Notes under the pieces: model-generated
What the model was told of the DNA's origin: nothing
Database searches by the model: none
Seen by the model: only the letters and a program-made list of their open reading frames with translations
Position numbers and translations under genes: made by a program
Shown: one piece after another, positions 34,746-43,356 of the stretch
Layout: each line of letters begins with the position of its first letter
How positions within the stretch are numbered: the first letter of the stretch is position 1
Assembly (NCBI RefSeq): GCF_963422545.1
Contig: NZ_OY730245.1
Location: 186,001 to 250,000 of the forward strand
Length of the DNA stretch: 64,000 nucleotides
Reading direction: 5' to 3'
Source of the DNA: an uncultured Flavobacterium sp.
GTDB taxonomy: Bacteria; Bacteroidota; Bacteroidia; Flavobacteriales; Flavobacteriaceae

Positions 34746-35738
34746 ATGATGAGAGTAAGAAATTTTTTAATCGCTATTGTTTGGGTTGTCGGAAGTTTTG
34801 CTTCTAATGCGCAATCTAATTTACTTAATGCAAAAACAGCTGACCAAATAGGTCAAAAGAAAGCTGCTCAACTTATTGCAGACAATGATAAGCCATTAGC
34901 CTATGGTTATATCGATGACAGGGATGTTTTGATGGGGAAGACAGTTTGGGAAATAATTGATTTAAATGAAAAAATCAATTTTCCTTTATATTTTCCGGTA
35001 GATACAGCCAATATTGGAGCTGATAGGCGTTCGCTTTATGATGTTTTGACAAAGGGTATTAGAAGCGGTAAAATAACGGAGGTGTATAGTGACAGTTATT
35101 TTAATACAAAGAAAACTTTAAAAGACATTCAAGGTGCTTTGTCCCGTATTGATACAACAGATGCAGGTAGAGAGTTGATTAATCAATATCCGGATGACTA
35201 TAGAACACATGTTGTAAAGAAAAAAGTGGTCACTGGCACAGGTAAAAAGAAAGCTGTTACTTATGTTGAACAAACAGTTGGTGCAACAAGAACGGTTCCT
35301 GCGGAATATATCCTAAAGCAGGATTTAACGGCAGCTGACGTTACGCAGTATAAAATAAAAGGGTATTGGTATTTTGACAAACGTATGAGTGAATTGAAAT
35401 ATCGTTTATTGGGGATTTGCCCTGTAACTCCTGATGTCTATACAATGAATAGTGATGAAAAGGATTATATTGAGTTATTTTGGGTTTTCTTCCCAAATGC
35501 CCGGGATGTATTAAATGAAGCAAAAGCATTTAATGATAGTAATTCTGCAGCTCCAATTTCCTTTGATCAAATTTTAAATTCGAGACATTTTAATTCTGTT
35601 ATTTATAAAGAAGAAAATATGTACGGAGATCGTGAGATTAAAGCTTATATGAAAGACAATGCACAAAATCAATTGTTAGAAGCTGAGAGAGTGAAAGAGA
35701 AGATTCGTAACTTCGAAGAAGATATGTGGAACTACTAA
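34746..35738 (+). CDS. gldO: GldN paralogue GldO
   Basis: This 330-residue tandem paralogue of GldN has the same signal peptide style (SFASNAQ) and nearly the same sequence throughout: YGYIDDRDVLMGKTVWEIID, INFPLYFPVDTANIG and VTPDVYTMNSDEKDYIELFW. In F. johnsoniae GldO is partly redundant with GldN. The ATG at 34746 and one at 34749 (MRVRNF) are both possible; the second aligns with GldN. It is preceded by its own leader and followed by a hairpin matching the one after gldN. Confidence 0.95.
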   Translation: MMRVRNFLIAIVWVVGSFASNAQSNLLNAKTADQIGQKKAAQLIADNDKPLAYGYIDDRDVLMGKTVWEIIDLNEKINFPLYFPVDTANIGADRRSLYDVLTKGIRSGKITEVYSDSYFNTKKTLKDIQGALSRIDTTDAGRELINQYPDDYRTHVVKKKVVTGTGKKKAVTYVEQTVGATRTVPAEYILKQDLTAADVTQYKIKGYWYFDKRMSELKYRLLGICPVTPDVYTMNSDEKDYIELFWVFFPNARDVLNEAKAFNDSNSAAPISFDQILNSRHFNSVIYKEENMYGDREIKAYMKDNAQNQLLEAERVKEKIRNFEEDMWNY

Positions 35739-35759
35739 TTTTCCAAATTACATTATAAC

Positions 35760-35795
35760 AAAAACTCTTAGTACCTTTGCGTATTAAGAGTTTTT
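35760..35795 (+). terminator. hairpin after gldO with a -7-like loop
   Basis: The stem AAAAACTCTTA / TAAGAGTTTTT is the duplicate of the gldN hairpin. Its 14-base loop contains TACCTTTG (35772-35779), again the TAnnTTTG promoter element. It may both terminate gldO and drive the oxidoreductase 18 bases downstream. Confidence 0.75.
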
Positions 35796-35812
35796 ATTTT
35801 ATTTATTACTAC

Positions 35813-36862
35813 ATGCTTGATTATTTAATTGTCGGATCTGGATTAGCAGGGATTTCATTTGTTGAAATAGCCATTAAAAACAATAAATCTATTTTAGTTA
35901 TAGATGATAAATCTCGAACTTCATCCAGAGTAGCTGGAGGTTTATACAATCCGATAATTTTAAAGCGTTTTAGTGAAGTTTGGAAAGCAGAGGAGCAATT
36001 AGTTCTAATGGAAGAATTCTACAAAACAATTGAGGACAAATTACAAACAAAAGTCAATTTTAAGCTTCCTATTTTAAGGAAATTTTTCTCAATTGAGGAA
36101 CAGAATAATTGGTTTTCGGCTTCAGATAAACCTCTTTTAGCACCATTTCTCTCTACAAAATTAGTTTTCAAAAAATATTTCGGAATAGATTCTCCTTTTG
36201 ATTATGGAGAAGTATTACATACCGGTTATGTTGATACGAACCTTTTGTTAGATAAATATCAAAAATATTTAATCGAGAATGAATTATTGCTTCAGGAATC
36301 ATTTGATTATTCTAAAATTGATTTTCAGAATGATTATGTTCAATATAAGGAGTATAAGACTAAAAATATAATTTTTGCAGAAGGTTTTGGATTGCATTCA
36401 AATCCATTTTTTCAGGATTTACCACTCGATGGTACCAAAGGAGAACTTTTAATTATAAAAGCACCGGAACTTGATCTAGATGTGATTGTGAACACAAGTG
36501 TTTTTATTTTGCCGTTAGGGAATGATTTATTCAAGGTTGGTGCAACATACAATTGGAAAGATAAAACTGGTTTGCCAACAGAAGAAGGAAAGATCGAATT
36601 AGTAGATCGAATTAAAGAAATTATCAATTGCAACTTCGAAATTGTTTCGCATTTTGGCGGTGTGCGCCCAACTGTACGTGATAGGCGCCCAATTATAGGG
36701 ACACACAATCAGCATAAATCATTACATTTATTAAACGGATTAGGGACGCGCGGTGTAATGCTTGGGCCGGCAATGGCAAAAGATTTATTTGAGTTTATCG
36801 AGAATAAAATAGCATTAGATCCAACAATTGATATTAATCGATTTTATAAAAAACGAAAATAG
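35813..36862 (+). CDS. FAD-dependent oxidoreductase (DAO family)
   Basis: The protein has 349 residues from the ATG at 35813, which places the dinucleotide-binding motif DYLIVGSGLAGISF at the very N-terminus. An upstream start at 35777 would lie in the hairpin and is rejected. It contains SSRVAGGLYNPIILKRFSEV, a second flavin-contact region LHSNPFFQD then LDGTKGELLIIKAP, and the C-terminal signature FGGVRPTVRDRRPIIGTH with NGLGTRGVMLGP. This is the D-amino-acid-oxidase/glycine-oxidase class of cytosolic flavoproteins. The substrate is not evident. It follows gldO by 75 bases. Confidence 0.88.
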   Translation: MLDYLIVGSGLAGISFVEIAIKNNKSILVIDDKSRTSSRVAGGLYNPIILKRFSEVWKAEEQLVLMEEFYKTIEDKLQTKVNFKLPILRKFFSIEEQNNWFSASDKPLLAPFLSTKLVFKKYFGIDSPFDYGEVLHTGYVDTNLLLDKYQKYLIENELLLQESFDYSKIDFQNDYVQYKEYKTKNIIFAEGFGLHSNPFFQDLPLDGTKGELLIIKAPELDLDVIVNTSVFILPLGNDLFKVGATYNWKDKTGLPTEEGKIELVDRIKEIINCNFEIVSHFGGVRPTVRDRRPIIGTHNQHKSLHLLNGLGTRGVMLGPAMAKDLFEFIENKIALDPTIDINRFYKKRK

Positions 36863-36867
36863 CACTA

Positions 36868-37275
36868 TTATTTCTTTCCGGCTTGTGGATCATAAGAAAT
36901 AAACATATTAATGTATAAATTTCTCGAGAGTCTGAGAACAAATGGAAACAATACAATTAAAGTGATTACGATTGCTAAAAATGATTGTTCGATAGTAGTT
37001 TTAAAAAAGACAAAGGAAACAATAAATGCTGCAATTCCTACCGCAACATTTAATCCGTAACTCACATACATTGCGCCATAAAAAAACGAAGGTTCAATTT
37101 GATATTTTAATCCGCAATGACTGCAATTCTCGTTCATTTTTAGAACTTTAGATAAATGAAGCGGATTTTTGTCGGAATACATGCTTTCATTTTGACATTT
37201 TGGACAACTTCCTGTTAAAATACTATTTAGTTTCGATCCTTTTTTTAACATTTGCAAAAAATTAAAATTACCCAT
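36868..37275 (-). CDS. DUF983 zinc-ribbon membrane protein
   Basis: This 135-residue protein of the DUF983 family has two cysteine pairs (CPKCQNES near residue 24 and CSHCGLKY near residue 52) that form a zinc ribbon. Two transmembrane helices follow (VSYGLNVAVGIAAFIVSFVF and FLAIVITLIVLFPFVLRLSR). The function is unknown; some relatives lie near cytochrome oxidase genes. It converges with the oxidoreductase (5 bases apart) and is divergent from the ABC-F gene. Confidence 0.88.
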   Translation of the reverse strand: MGNFNFLQMLKKGSKLNSILTGSCPKCQNESMYSDKNPLHLSKVLKMNENCSHCGLKYQIEPSFFYGAMYVSYGLNVAVGIAAFIVSFVFFKTTIEQSFLAIVITLIVLFPFVLRLSRNLYINMFISYDPQAGKK

Positions 37276-37326
37276 TGATTTGGGAGTGTAAATTTACACA
37301 ATCAATTAGTTATAAAATAACAATAC

Positions 37327-39240
37327 ATGCTTAATATACATAATTTATCGGTTTCTTTTGGAGGAACATATTTGTTTGAGGAAGTAACTTTTCGTTTAGG
37401 CGCTGGCGACCGCGTAGGTCTTGTTGGTAAAAACGGAGCAGGTAAATCGACAATGCTTAAAATGTTAGCCAGAGATTTTGCTCCTGACTCAGGAGTTATT
37501 TCTCAGGAGAAAGATATAAAAATGGGGTTTTTACGTCAGGACATTGATTTTGAACGTGGAAGAACTGTATTAGAAGAAGCCTATGAAGCTTTTACTGAAA
37601 TTAAAGTTGTAGAAAAAAAGTTAGAAGAAATCAATCATCAATTGGTTACCAGAACTGATTATGAGAGTGAAGAATATGGTCAGATCATTGAAGATTTATC
37701 TGATTATACCCATCGTTTTGACCTTTTAGGAGGTTACAACTATGTGGGGGATACAGAGAAAATCCTTTTAGGTTTAGGTTTCAAAAGAGAAGTTTTCAAT
37801 AATCAAACCGAAACATTTTCGGGAGGTTGGAGAATGCGTATCGAGTTGGCAAAATTATTATTGCAATCAAACGATGTGTTGCTTCTGGATGAGCCAACCA
37901 ACCACTTAGATATCGAGAGTATCATTTGGTTAGAAAGTTTCCTTCGTAATTATCCTGGAGTTGTGGTAATCGTATCGCACGATAAAATGTTCCTGGATAA
38001 TGTAACGAATCGTACGATCGAGATTTCTTTAGGAAAAGCATACGATTTCAATAAGCCATATTCGCAATACTTAGAGTTACGTCATGAAATTCGTGAAAAA
38101 CAATTAGCAACTCAAAAGAATCAGGCGAAGAAAATTGAAGAAACAGAGAAATTAATCGAGAAATTCCGTGCAAAAGCTTCAAAAGCTTCAATGGCGCAAT
38201 CCTTGATTAAAAAATTAGATAAAGTAGAACGAATTGAAGTTGATGAAGACGACAATTCCGTAATGAATATCTCATTTCCGGTTTCAAAAGAACCAGGAAG
38301 AGTAGTGGTTGAGGCTGAAAATGTAACTAAAGCTTACGGCGATAAAGTTATTTTAAAAGATATCGATTTATTGGTAGAACGTGGGAGCAAAATTGCTTTT
38401 GTGGGACAAAACGGCCAGGGAAAATCAACTTTTATTAAAGCTATTGTAAACGAGTTTGAATACCAGGGAAATATCAAATTAGGACATAACGTACAATTAG
38501 GGTATTTTGCCCAAAATCAGGCTGAATATCTTGATGGAGAAATTACTTTGCTTCAAACGATGGAAGATGCTGCAATGGATACGAATCGTTCTAAAGTTCG
38601 TGACATGTTAGGATCATTTTTGTTTCGTGGAGATGATGTTGAGAAAAAAGTAAAAGTACTTTCCGGAGGAGAGCGCAACCGTTTGGCACTTTGTAAGTTG
38701 TTGTTGCAGCCTATCAATGTTTTGCTAATGGATGAGCCTACGAATCACTTAGATATTAAATCTAAAAACGTTCTAAAAGCGGCACTTCAAAAATTTGGAG
38801 GAACTTTATTATTAGTTTCTCACGATAGAGATTTCCTGCAAGGAATGTCGAATATTGTTTACGAATTCAAAGATCAAAAGATCAAAGAATATTTAGGAGA
38901 CATCAATTATTTCTTAGAACAGCGCAATCTTGAAAATATGCGTGAAGTCGAGAAAAAAGACGTTGCAAAAACTGCTGCTCCAAAAGAAAACAACAAGACT
39001 TCATACGAAGATCAGAAAAAAGGAAAAGCGCTGCAAAACCGTTTGAGTAAAGTTGAAAGCCAGATCAAGCAATTAGAAAAGGATATTCAGCACGATGACA
39101 AATTACTGGCTTCTAATTATGACAAACACATTGAAGACGCTTCATTCTTTACAGCATATAACAAAAAGAAAAAAGATTTAGATCAATTACTTCTGGACTG
39201 GGAAATCGTTCAGGAAGAAATTGATAATTTCAACGCTTAA
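37327..39240 (+). CDS. ABC-F family ATPase
   Basis: This 637-residue soluble protein has two ABC cassettes and no membrane domain. The first has Walker A VGKNGAGKST near residue 35, signature FSGGWRMRIELAKLL and Walker B LLLDEPTNHLD. The second has VGQNGQGKST, LSGGERNRLALCKLL and LLMDEPTNHLD. A charged linker lies between them, and the C-terminal ~90 residues are a coiled coil as in Uup. ABC-F proteins act on ribosomes in translation or antibiotic protection. The C-terminal coiled coil and lack of an antibiotic-resistance context favour the housekeeping Uup-like group. Confidence 0.93.
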   Translation: MLNIHNLSVSFGGTYLFEEVTFRLGAGDRVGLVGKNGAGKSTMLKMLARDFAPDSGVISQEKDIKMGFLRQDIDFERGRTVLEEAYEAFTEIKVVEKKLEEINHQLVTRTDYESEEYGQIIEDLSDYTHRFDLLGGYNYVGDTEKILLGLGFKREVFNNQTETFSGGWRMRIELAKLLLQSNDVLLLDEPTNHLDIESIIWLESFLRNYPGVVVIVSHDKMFLDNVTNRTIEISLGKAYDFNKPYSQYLELRHEIREKQLATQKNQAKKIEETEKLIEKFRAKASKASMAQSLIKKLDKVERIEVDEDDNSVMNISFPVSKEPGRVVVEAENVTKAYGDKVILKDIDLLVERGSKIAFVGQNGQGKSTFIKAIVNEFEYQGNIKLGHNVQLGYFAQNQAEYLDGEITLLQTMEDAAMDTNRSKVRDMLGSFLFRGDDVEKKVKVLSGGERNRLALCKLLLQPINVLLMDEPTNHLDIKSKNVLKAALQKFGGTLLLVSHDRDFLQGMSNIVYEFKDQKIKEYLGDINYFLEQRNLENMREVEKKDVAKTAAPKENNKTSYEDQKKGKALQNRLSKVESQIKQLEKDIQHDDKLLASNYDKHIEDASFFTAYNKKKKDLDQLLLDWEIVQEEIDNFNA

Positions 39241-39299
39241 TATAGTTTTCAGTCTCGGTCTCAATTTTTCAGTTTCTGGAACTAATATTCTATAGTATT

Positions 39300-39332
39300 A
39301 AAAAAAACCTTTGTTTTGGCAAAGGTTTTTTT
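39300..39332. terminator. bidirectional terminator after ABC-F gene
   Basis: The perfect stem AAAAAAACCTTTG / CAAAGGTTTTTTT with loop ttttgg lies 60 bases after the stop. Confidence 0.9.
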
Positions 39333-39383
39333 GTGACTTTTAGTAACTAATATGATTTTCTATTTCAAGTTTTCCGCCAAGTA

Positions 39384-39412
39384 CGTCATTGCGAGGAACG
39401 AAGCAATCTCAC
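39384..39412. repeat. REP-like fragment (GTCATTGCGAGGAACGAAGC)
   Basis: This short palindromic-type unit is found dispersed in many bacterial genomes, usually in larger hairpin pairs. Here only a single unit is seen, between the ABC-F terminator and the App1 gene end. Confidence 0.6.
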
Positions 39413-39492
39413 TAATAACAGACATAAAGTTTGATTTTTGCATATATAATTACTTCGTTCCAATATCCACAAAATACATTTTACCAAAAATA

Positions 39493-40455
39493 CTATTGAA
39501 TAAGTCCAATAGATTTTGAATGCATAATTGCTTCGCTGCTATGTTTATAATAACAAACAGAAACCTCTAGATTCTCTAAGTTTTTCATGATCTTTTTTGT
39601 GGCTTCTTTTTGGTATTTACCGGTTTGTCTGATATAAACAGCTTTTATCGTTACAGGAAATATTTTACAGATTCGTTCATATAAAATCGGATCATATTGC
39701 GAATCATCTCCTAAGAGAACATATTTAAGATTAGGATAAAATTCTAAAACGTGTTTTATTTTGTCAAACTTATGATCGTGATTTCCATGAGAGCTCATGA
39801 AGAAATCAGTGATGCCTCTTTTAATATCTTTCAATAAAATTACGGCCCTTGGTAAATGATGTATTTTAGTAAATTTTACAATAAAACGATACAAATTCCA
39901 TTCGCTGCTCGAAATATAAAAAAAGGCATTTTCCTCTTCCTTATTATTTCGACCAGCCGAACTTAAAGCTTGATAATGTGGTACAACATCTTTAAAAACC
40001 TTACGATCGTTCACGTTTTTAAATAAAAGAATGTGAATTTTTCTAAAGAAGTTTTGAGTATGCGAAATCAAAAAAGTGTCATCAATATCAGATATAATTC
40101 CTAGTTTTCCTTTATGAGGTCTTATAAAGCTGCCTTTTTCGGTTATCGTTTCTCCTTTATGTTTGATACTGACTTCATATTCAATCCATCCAAAATGGGT
40201 TTCTTTTTCGAGCGGAATACAAAACTTAAAATATCCATCATCAAGTGTTTTAGTATGAATTTCGCGGTCGTCACATTTTAAATAAATATCAAAATTTTCA
40301 AGAGTTTTTATTCTAAATTGTTTGATGATCGAGGTGGCATTTTTTAAATTTTTCTTTTGAAAATCATAATCATACGTTCTTTTAAAAACATGTCCCATTA
40401 CAATTAGTTCTTCCTCGTTGGCATAACCTCGATATAATTGTAAGATTGGTTTCAT
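39493..40455 (-). CDS. App1-type phosphatidate phosphatase domain protein
   Basis: This 320-residue protein has the App1/DUF2183 catalytic domain. The HAD-like motif is LGIISDIDDTFLISHTQNFF near residue 135 (DxDxT type). Then come FYISSSEWNLYRFIVKFTKI, GNHDHKFDKI and the third motif YVLLGDDSQYDPILY. The family removes phosphate from phosphatidic acid in yeast; in bacteria the substrate is presumed. The N-terminal ~125 residues are a beta-rich domain. It has no signal peptide. It is divergent from a lipid/diacylglycerol-kinase-like gene, so the pair may carry out opposite steps of phosphatidate turnover. Confidence 0.88.
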   Translation of the reverse strand: MKPILQLYRGYANEEELIVMGHVFKRTYDYDFQKKNLKNATSIIKQFRIKTLENFDIYLKCDDREIHTKTLDDGYFKFCIPLEKETHFGWIEYEVSIKHKGETITEKGSFIRPHKGKLGIISDIDDTFLISHTQNFFRKIHILLFKNVNDRKVFKDVVPHYQALSSAGRNNKEEENAFFYISSSEWNLYRFIVKFTKIHHLPRAVILLKDIKRGITDFFMSSHGNHDHKFDKIKHVLEFYPNLKYVLLGDDSQYDPILYERICKIFPVTIKAVYIRQTGKYQKEATKKIMKNLENLEVSVCYYKHSSEAIMHSKSIGLIQ

Positions 40456-40517
40456 TAATTGTGTATATTTATGGATGCTGTAAATTAATTATTTTAATTG
40501 GTTTTAAAAATAAAATT

Positions 40518-41387
40518 TTGAAAAAGAATATCATATTTGTTGTAAACCCTATCTCTGGTGATCTGGATAAATCAGATTTAATTAGGGATGTAAAAAAGTT
40601 TGCAGCTATAAATGATTTTGATTTGAAAGTTTATAAAACTACCGGGAAGAATGATCAAAAAAATATATTGATACTTTATAATCAATATTTACCGGAACGA
40701 ATTGTAGTAGCTGGTGGCGATGGAACTATAAAAATGGTTGCCGAAGCTATGGAGCAATTTGATATAATTATTGGTGTTTTACCCGCAGGTTCGGCAAATG
40801 GATTGTCTGTAGATTTGAATTTGCCTGCAACAATCGAGGAGAACTTGAAAATAGCCTTTTTGCACCATTATATCGAAATGGATATGATTTGTATCAACGG
40901 CAAAAAAAGCATTCATTTAAGCGATATTGGTGTAAATGCTAATTTGGTAAAGAATTATGAAGAAAATAATTTGCGTGGTTTTTGGGGTTATGCGTTACAA
41001 GTCTATTCGGCATTGAATGAATCAGAAGAACCTTTTGTAGCTACAATTTCGGCTAATAATGAAACTGTTGAACATACAGCACGAATGATTGTAATTGCTA
41101 ATTCTCAAAAATACGGAACCGGTGTTATTATCAATCCAAATGGCGAAATGAACGATGGGAAATTTGAATTGGTAATCTTAAAAAATCTTGATTTGTTATT
41201 AATCGGAAAAATTATCACCGGAAATATGCCAATTGATTCTGATGATATTGTAATTATTTCGACAGATAAAGCCACAATAGAAACAGATTATCCTGTAAAC
41301 TTTCAAATTGATGGAGAATATTGCGGAGCACAAACAGCATTAGAAATTCATATTCTGCACAAGCAAATGAAAATTGCGATTCCATAA
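40518..41387 (+). CDS. diacylglycerol/lipid kinase family protein
   Basis: The protein has 289 residues from a TTG start at 40518 (then KKNIIFVVNPISGDLD, the usual N-terminus of the family). The frame is open back to an ATG at 40446, but that would overlap the divergent gene's start and add 24 unusual residues. The catalytic glycine-rich motif is RIVVAGGDGTIKMVAEAM, followed by IIGVLPAGSANGLSVDL. The C-terminal sandwich domain has QIDGEYCGAQ. The family phosphorylates diacylglycerol, ceramide or sphingosine-like lipids. Its neighbour encodes an App1-type phosphatidate phosphatase, a matching activity. Confidence 0.88.
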   Translation: MKKNIIFVVNPISGDLDKSDLIRDVKKFAAINDFDLKVYKTTGKNDQKNILILYNQYLPERIVVAGGDGTIKMVAEAMEQFDIIIGVLPAGSANGLSVDLNLPATIEENLKIAFLHHYIEMDMICINGKKSIHLSDIGVNANLVKNYEENNLRGFWGYALQVYSALNESEEPFVATISANNETVEHTARMIVIANSQKYGTGVIINPNGEMNDGKFELVILKNLDLLLIGKIITGNMPIDSDDIVIISTDKATIETDYPVNFQIDGEYCGAQTALEIHILHKQMKIAIP

Positions 41388-41422
41388 AGGAGAATTGAAC
41401 TTTGATAAAGTTTTTGAGGTAA

Positions 41423-42568
41423 TTATTTAAAAGGATTTCGTTCCTGCCAATCAGTTTTAGGTTCAAGATAATTGAATAGTTTGGCAATGTTATGATTGAT
41501 CAGAGTATTGCTGTGCGTAATTAGTCCGTACATTTTTAGAGGTTTTGCTCCAACAGAACTTTTAATTTCAAGAGCAGTACGGGCAAAAACAATTTCTGAA
41601 AAGCCCTGATTGATCGAGTAAGCGATCATGTCGTATAACATATTTAAATACAGCATTTTTTCGCGCTGAATCGTTTCATCATATCCTAAAAAATACGTGT
41701 CCATTATATTTCTGTTTTTAATCAATGTATTGAAACCGATCAACTTTTCATCTAAAAAATATCCATAAAATAAGAAATCATCTTTCATAATTTCTTTAAA
41801 AAAGCTAAAGTGATTTCGGGCTAAGAAAAAAGTATTGAAAGGTGCATTTTTGGCGACATGAAAATATAAATCGTAAATAACATCTTCATATTTTCTAATG
41901 TCGGCGAGAGACATTTTTTGTTTAACTATTCCGTCAGCTTTTTTTCGCGCACGTTTGTATTGATCTCTATATTTTTTTGATAAAGCATCAATATAATCTT
42001 GTTCAGACTTCCAGTTTTTATTGATCTCAAAAACCATATTAGGTTGGGTCGAAAACGTGTAGTTATTCTTAAATTCAGCTTGTAGCGGCTGAATCTCTTT
42101 TGCATTAAAATCTTTTATGCTGGTAATATGAACTTTTTTCCCACTTGCTTTCAGGTTTTTCTTAAGCTGATTAATTGCTCTGTGAAGGGATTTTATTAGT
42201 TTAGATTGAATCGCTTCTTTATGAAACGCAAAAGCATTTTGTCCTGTAAGCATATTGTTGCCAACGAACAAGACGTGTGAAGCAAAATTTTTAAAAGCAA
42301 AATTACGTACAGTAGTTTTTAAACATTGATCACGTTCTCCAAAAGATTCCAGTTTTTCTGTAAATAGAAATTGAGTTAATGCAATGCCTTCCAGTTTATC
42401 TTCGCTAAAAATTCCAATAAAATGACAAACCATATTTACAGGACATGAGTTTTCAAGTACTTCGAGGTATTCTCTGGTCAGGAAAATATTATTTACAGCC
42501 AAGGAATTCCATTCTAAAGGCAGTAATGAGGCACTATTGTAAATCTGGAAAGTATAAGTTGTAGTCAA
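41423..42568 (-). CDS. FemAB/GNAT-like acyltransferase
   Basis: This 381-residue protein resembles the double-GNAT FemAB/BioF2-like group. The C-terminal half has KYRDQYKRARKKADGIVKQK, then VAKNAPFNTFFLARNHFSFF, FLFYGYFLDEKLIGFNTLIK and FLGYDETIQREKMLYLNMLY, the usual acetyl-CoA-fold pattern. Members transfer amino acids or acyl groups in cell-wall or lipid synthesis; the substrate here is unknown. It has no signal peptide. It converges with the lipid kinase gene 36 bases away. A terminator for the next gene lies just upstream. Confidence 0.8.
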   Translation of the reverse strand: MTTTYTFQIYNSASLLPLEWNSLAVNNIFLTREYLEVLENSCPVNMVCHFIGIFSEDKLEGIALTQFLFTEKLESFGERDQCLKTTVRNFAFKNFASHVLFVGNNMLTGQNAFAFHKEAIQSKLIKSLHRAINQLKKNLKASGKKVHITSIKDFNAKEIQPLQAEFKNNYTFSTQPNMVFEINKNWKSEQDYIDALSKKYRDQYKRARKKADGIVKQKMSLADIRKYEDVIYDLYFHVAKNAPFNTFFLARNHFSFFKEIMKDDFLFYGYFLDEKLIGFNTLIKNRNIMDTYFLGYDETIQREKMLYLNMLYDMIAYSINQGFSEIVFARTALEIKSSVGAKPLKMYGLITHSNTLINHNIAKLFNYLEPKTDWQERNPFK

Positions 42569-42638
42569 AAGTGTGAGCTAATTTCTTCAAAATTAGATAA
42601 TATTTGTAATAACTCATTTTGTTTAAGTTATTATTAAG

Positions 42639-42680
42639 AAAACCCGTTAAAGTTTAGGACTCAAACGGGTTTTATTTTTT
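42639..42680 (-). terminator. terminator of the DUF1761 gene
   Basis: AAAACCCGTTT / AACGGGTTTT forms the stem on the minus strand with a 14-base loop, seven bases after the stop codon. Confidence 0.8.
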
Positions 42681-42686
42681 TATGAT

Positions 42687-43175
42687 TTAAGCAAAACCGC
42701 AAATAATTCCGCCCATTAAAGTAAGACAAATAATCCAGAATCCTGCATGAATAAAGATGTATTTCCATGATTTTCTCTCAAACAAACTATTAATTCCAAT
42801 TACTGGAAAAGCAAAAAATAAACCCGACAGGAATCCGTGAAGTGCTCCGTGTTTAAACGTGCGATAAGCTGTTCCATAATCTGCCATAAAAGCTGCAAAT
42901 GATGGTTTTGCGCTATCAACTAAAGGCGGCCCGCCTACCATTCCGAGGGCACCTGTTTGATGAATGGTTAATGCCATTAGGATTACGGTAATCATTAAAG
43001 AAAAAACATAAGTCAAACCGAAGATTTTAAGCATGTTTCCTGTTTGAAGTTGTTCCTGAGTAAGATTATTTTCTCTCATCCAGATCGTTCCAAACACTTT
43101 TGGGTTGTACCAAATAAAACCAACTGCAAGTGTTACAACAGCTGCCAAAAGCAATGCAATAGGGTTAATTTCCAT
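42687..43175 (-). CDS. DUF1761 membrane protein
   Basis: This 162-residue protein has four predicted transmembrane helices. The N-terminal signature of the DUF1761 family is AVVTLAVGFIWYNPKVFGTI with WMRENNLTQEQL. Later segments include HGALHGFLSGLFFAFPVIGI and the C-terminal AGFWIICLTLMGGIICGFA. No function is known for the family. It is a single gene with its own terminator. Confidence 0.88.
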   Translation of the reverse strand: MEINPIALLLAAVVTLAVGFIWYNPKVFGTIWMRENNLTQEQLQTGNMLKIFGLTYVFSLMITVILMALTIHQTGALGMVGGPPLVDSAKPSFAAFMADYGTAYRTFKHGALHGFLSGLFFAFPVIGINSLFERKSWKYIFIHAGFWIICLTLMGGIICGFA

Positions 43176-43356
43176 AATATGAGGTTTTTAGAATTAGTTA
43201 GTCAAATTTAATCAAAAAAATATAATTATGCAGGTTTTTGTAAAAGTAATGTAATACGTGTTAATTAATTACTTATTAACACTTTATCGACATTATATGC
43301 TTTATGTCTATGAAATACATAATTTTAGCACAGATAACAAAAGCCCCCAATCTGTT

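Noticed and set aside
37327..39240. Antibiotic-resistance ABC-F protein
   Set aside because: The C-terminal coiled coil and housekeeping context fit the Uup-like group, and no resistance or mobile genes are nearby.
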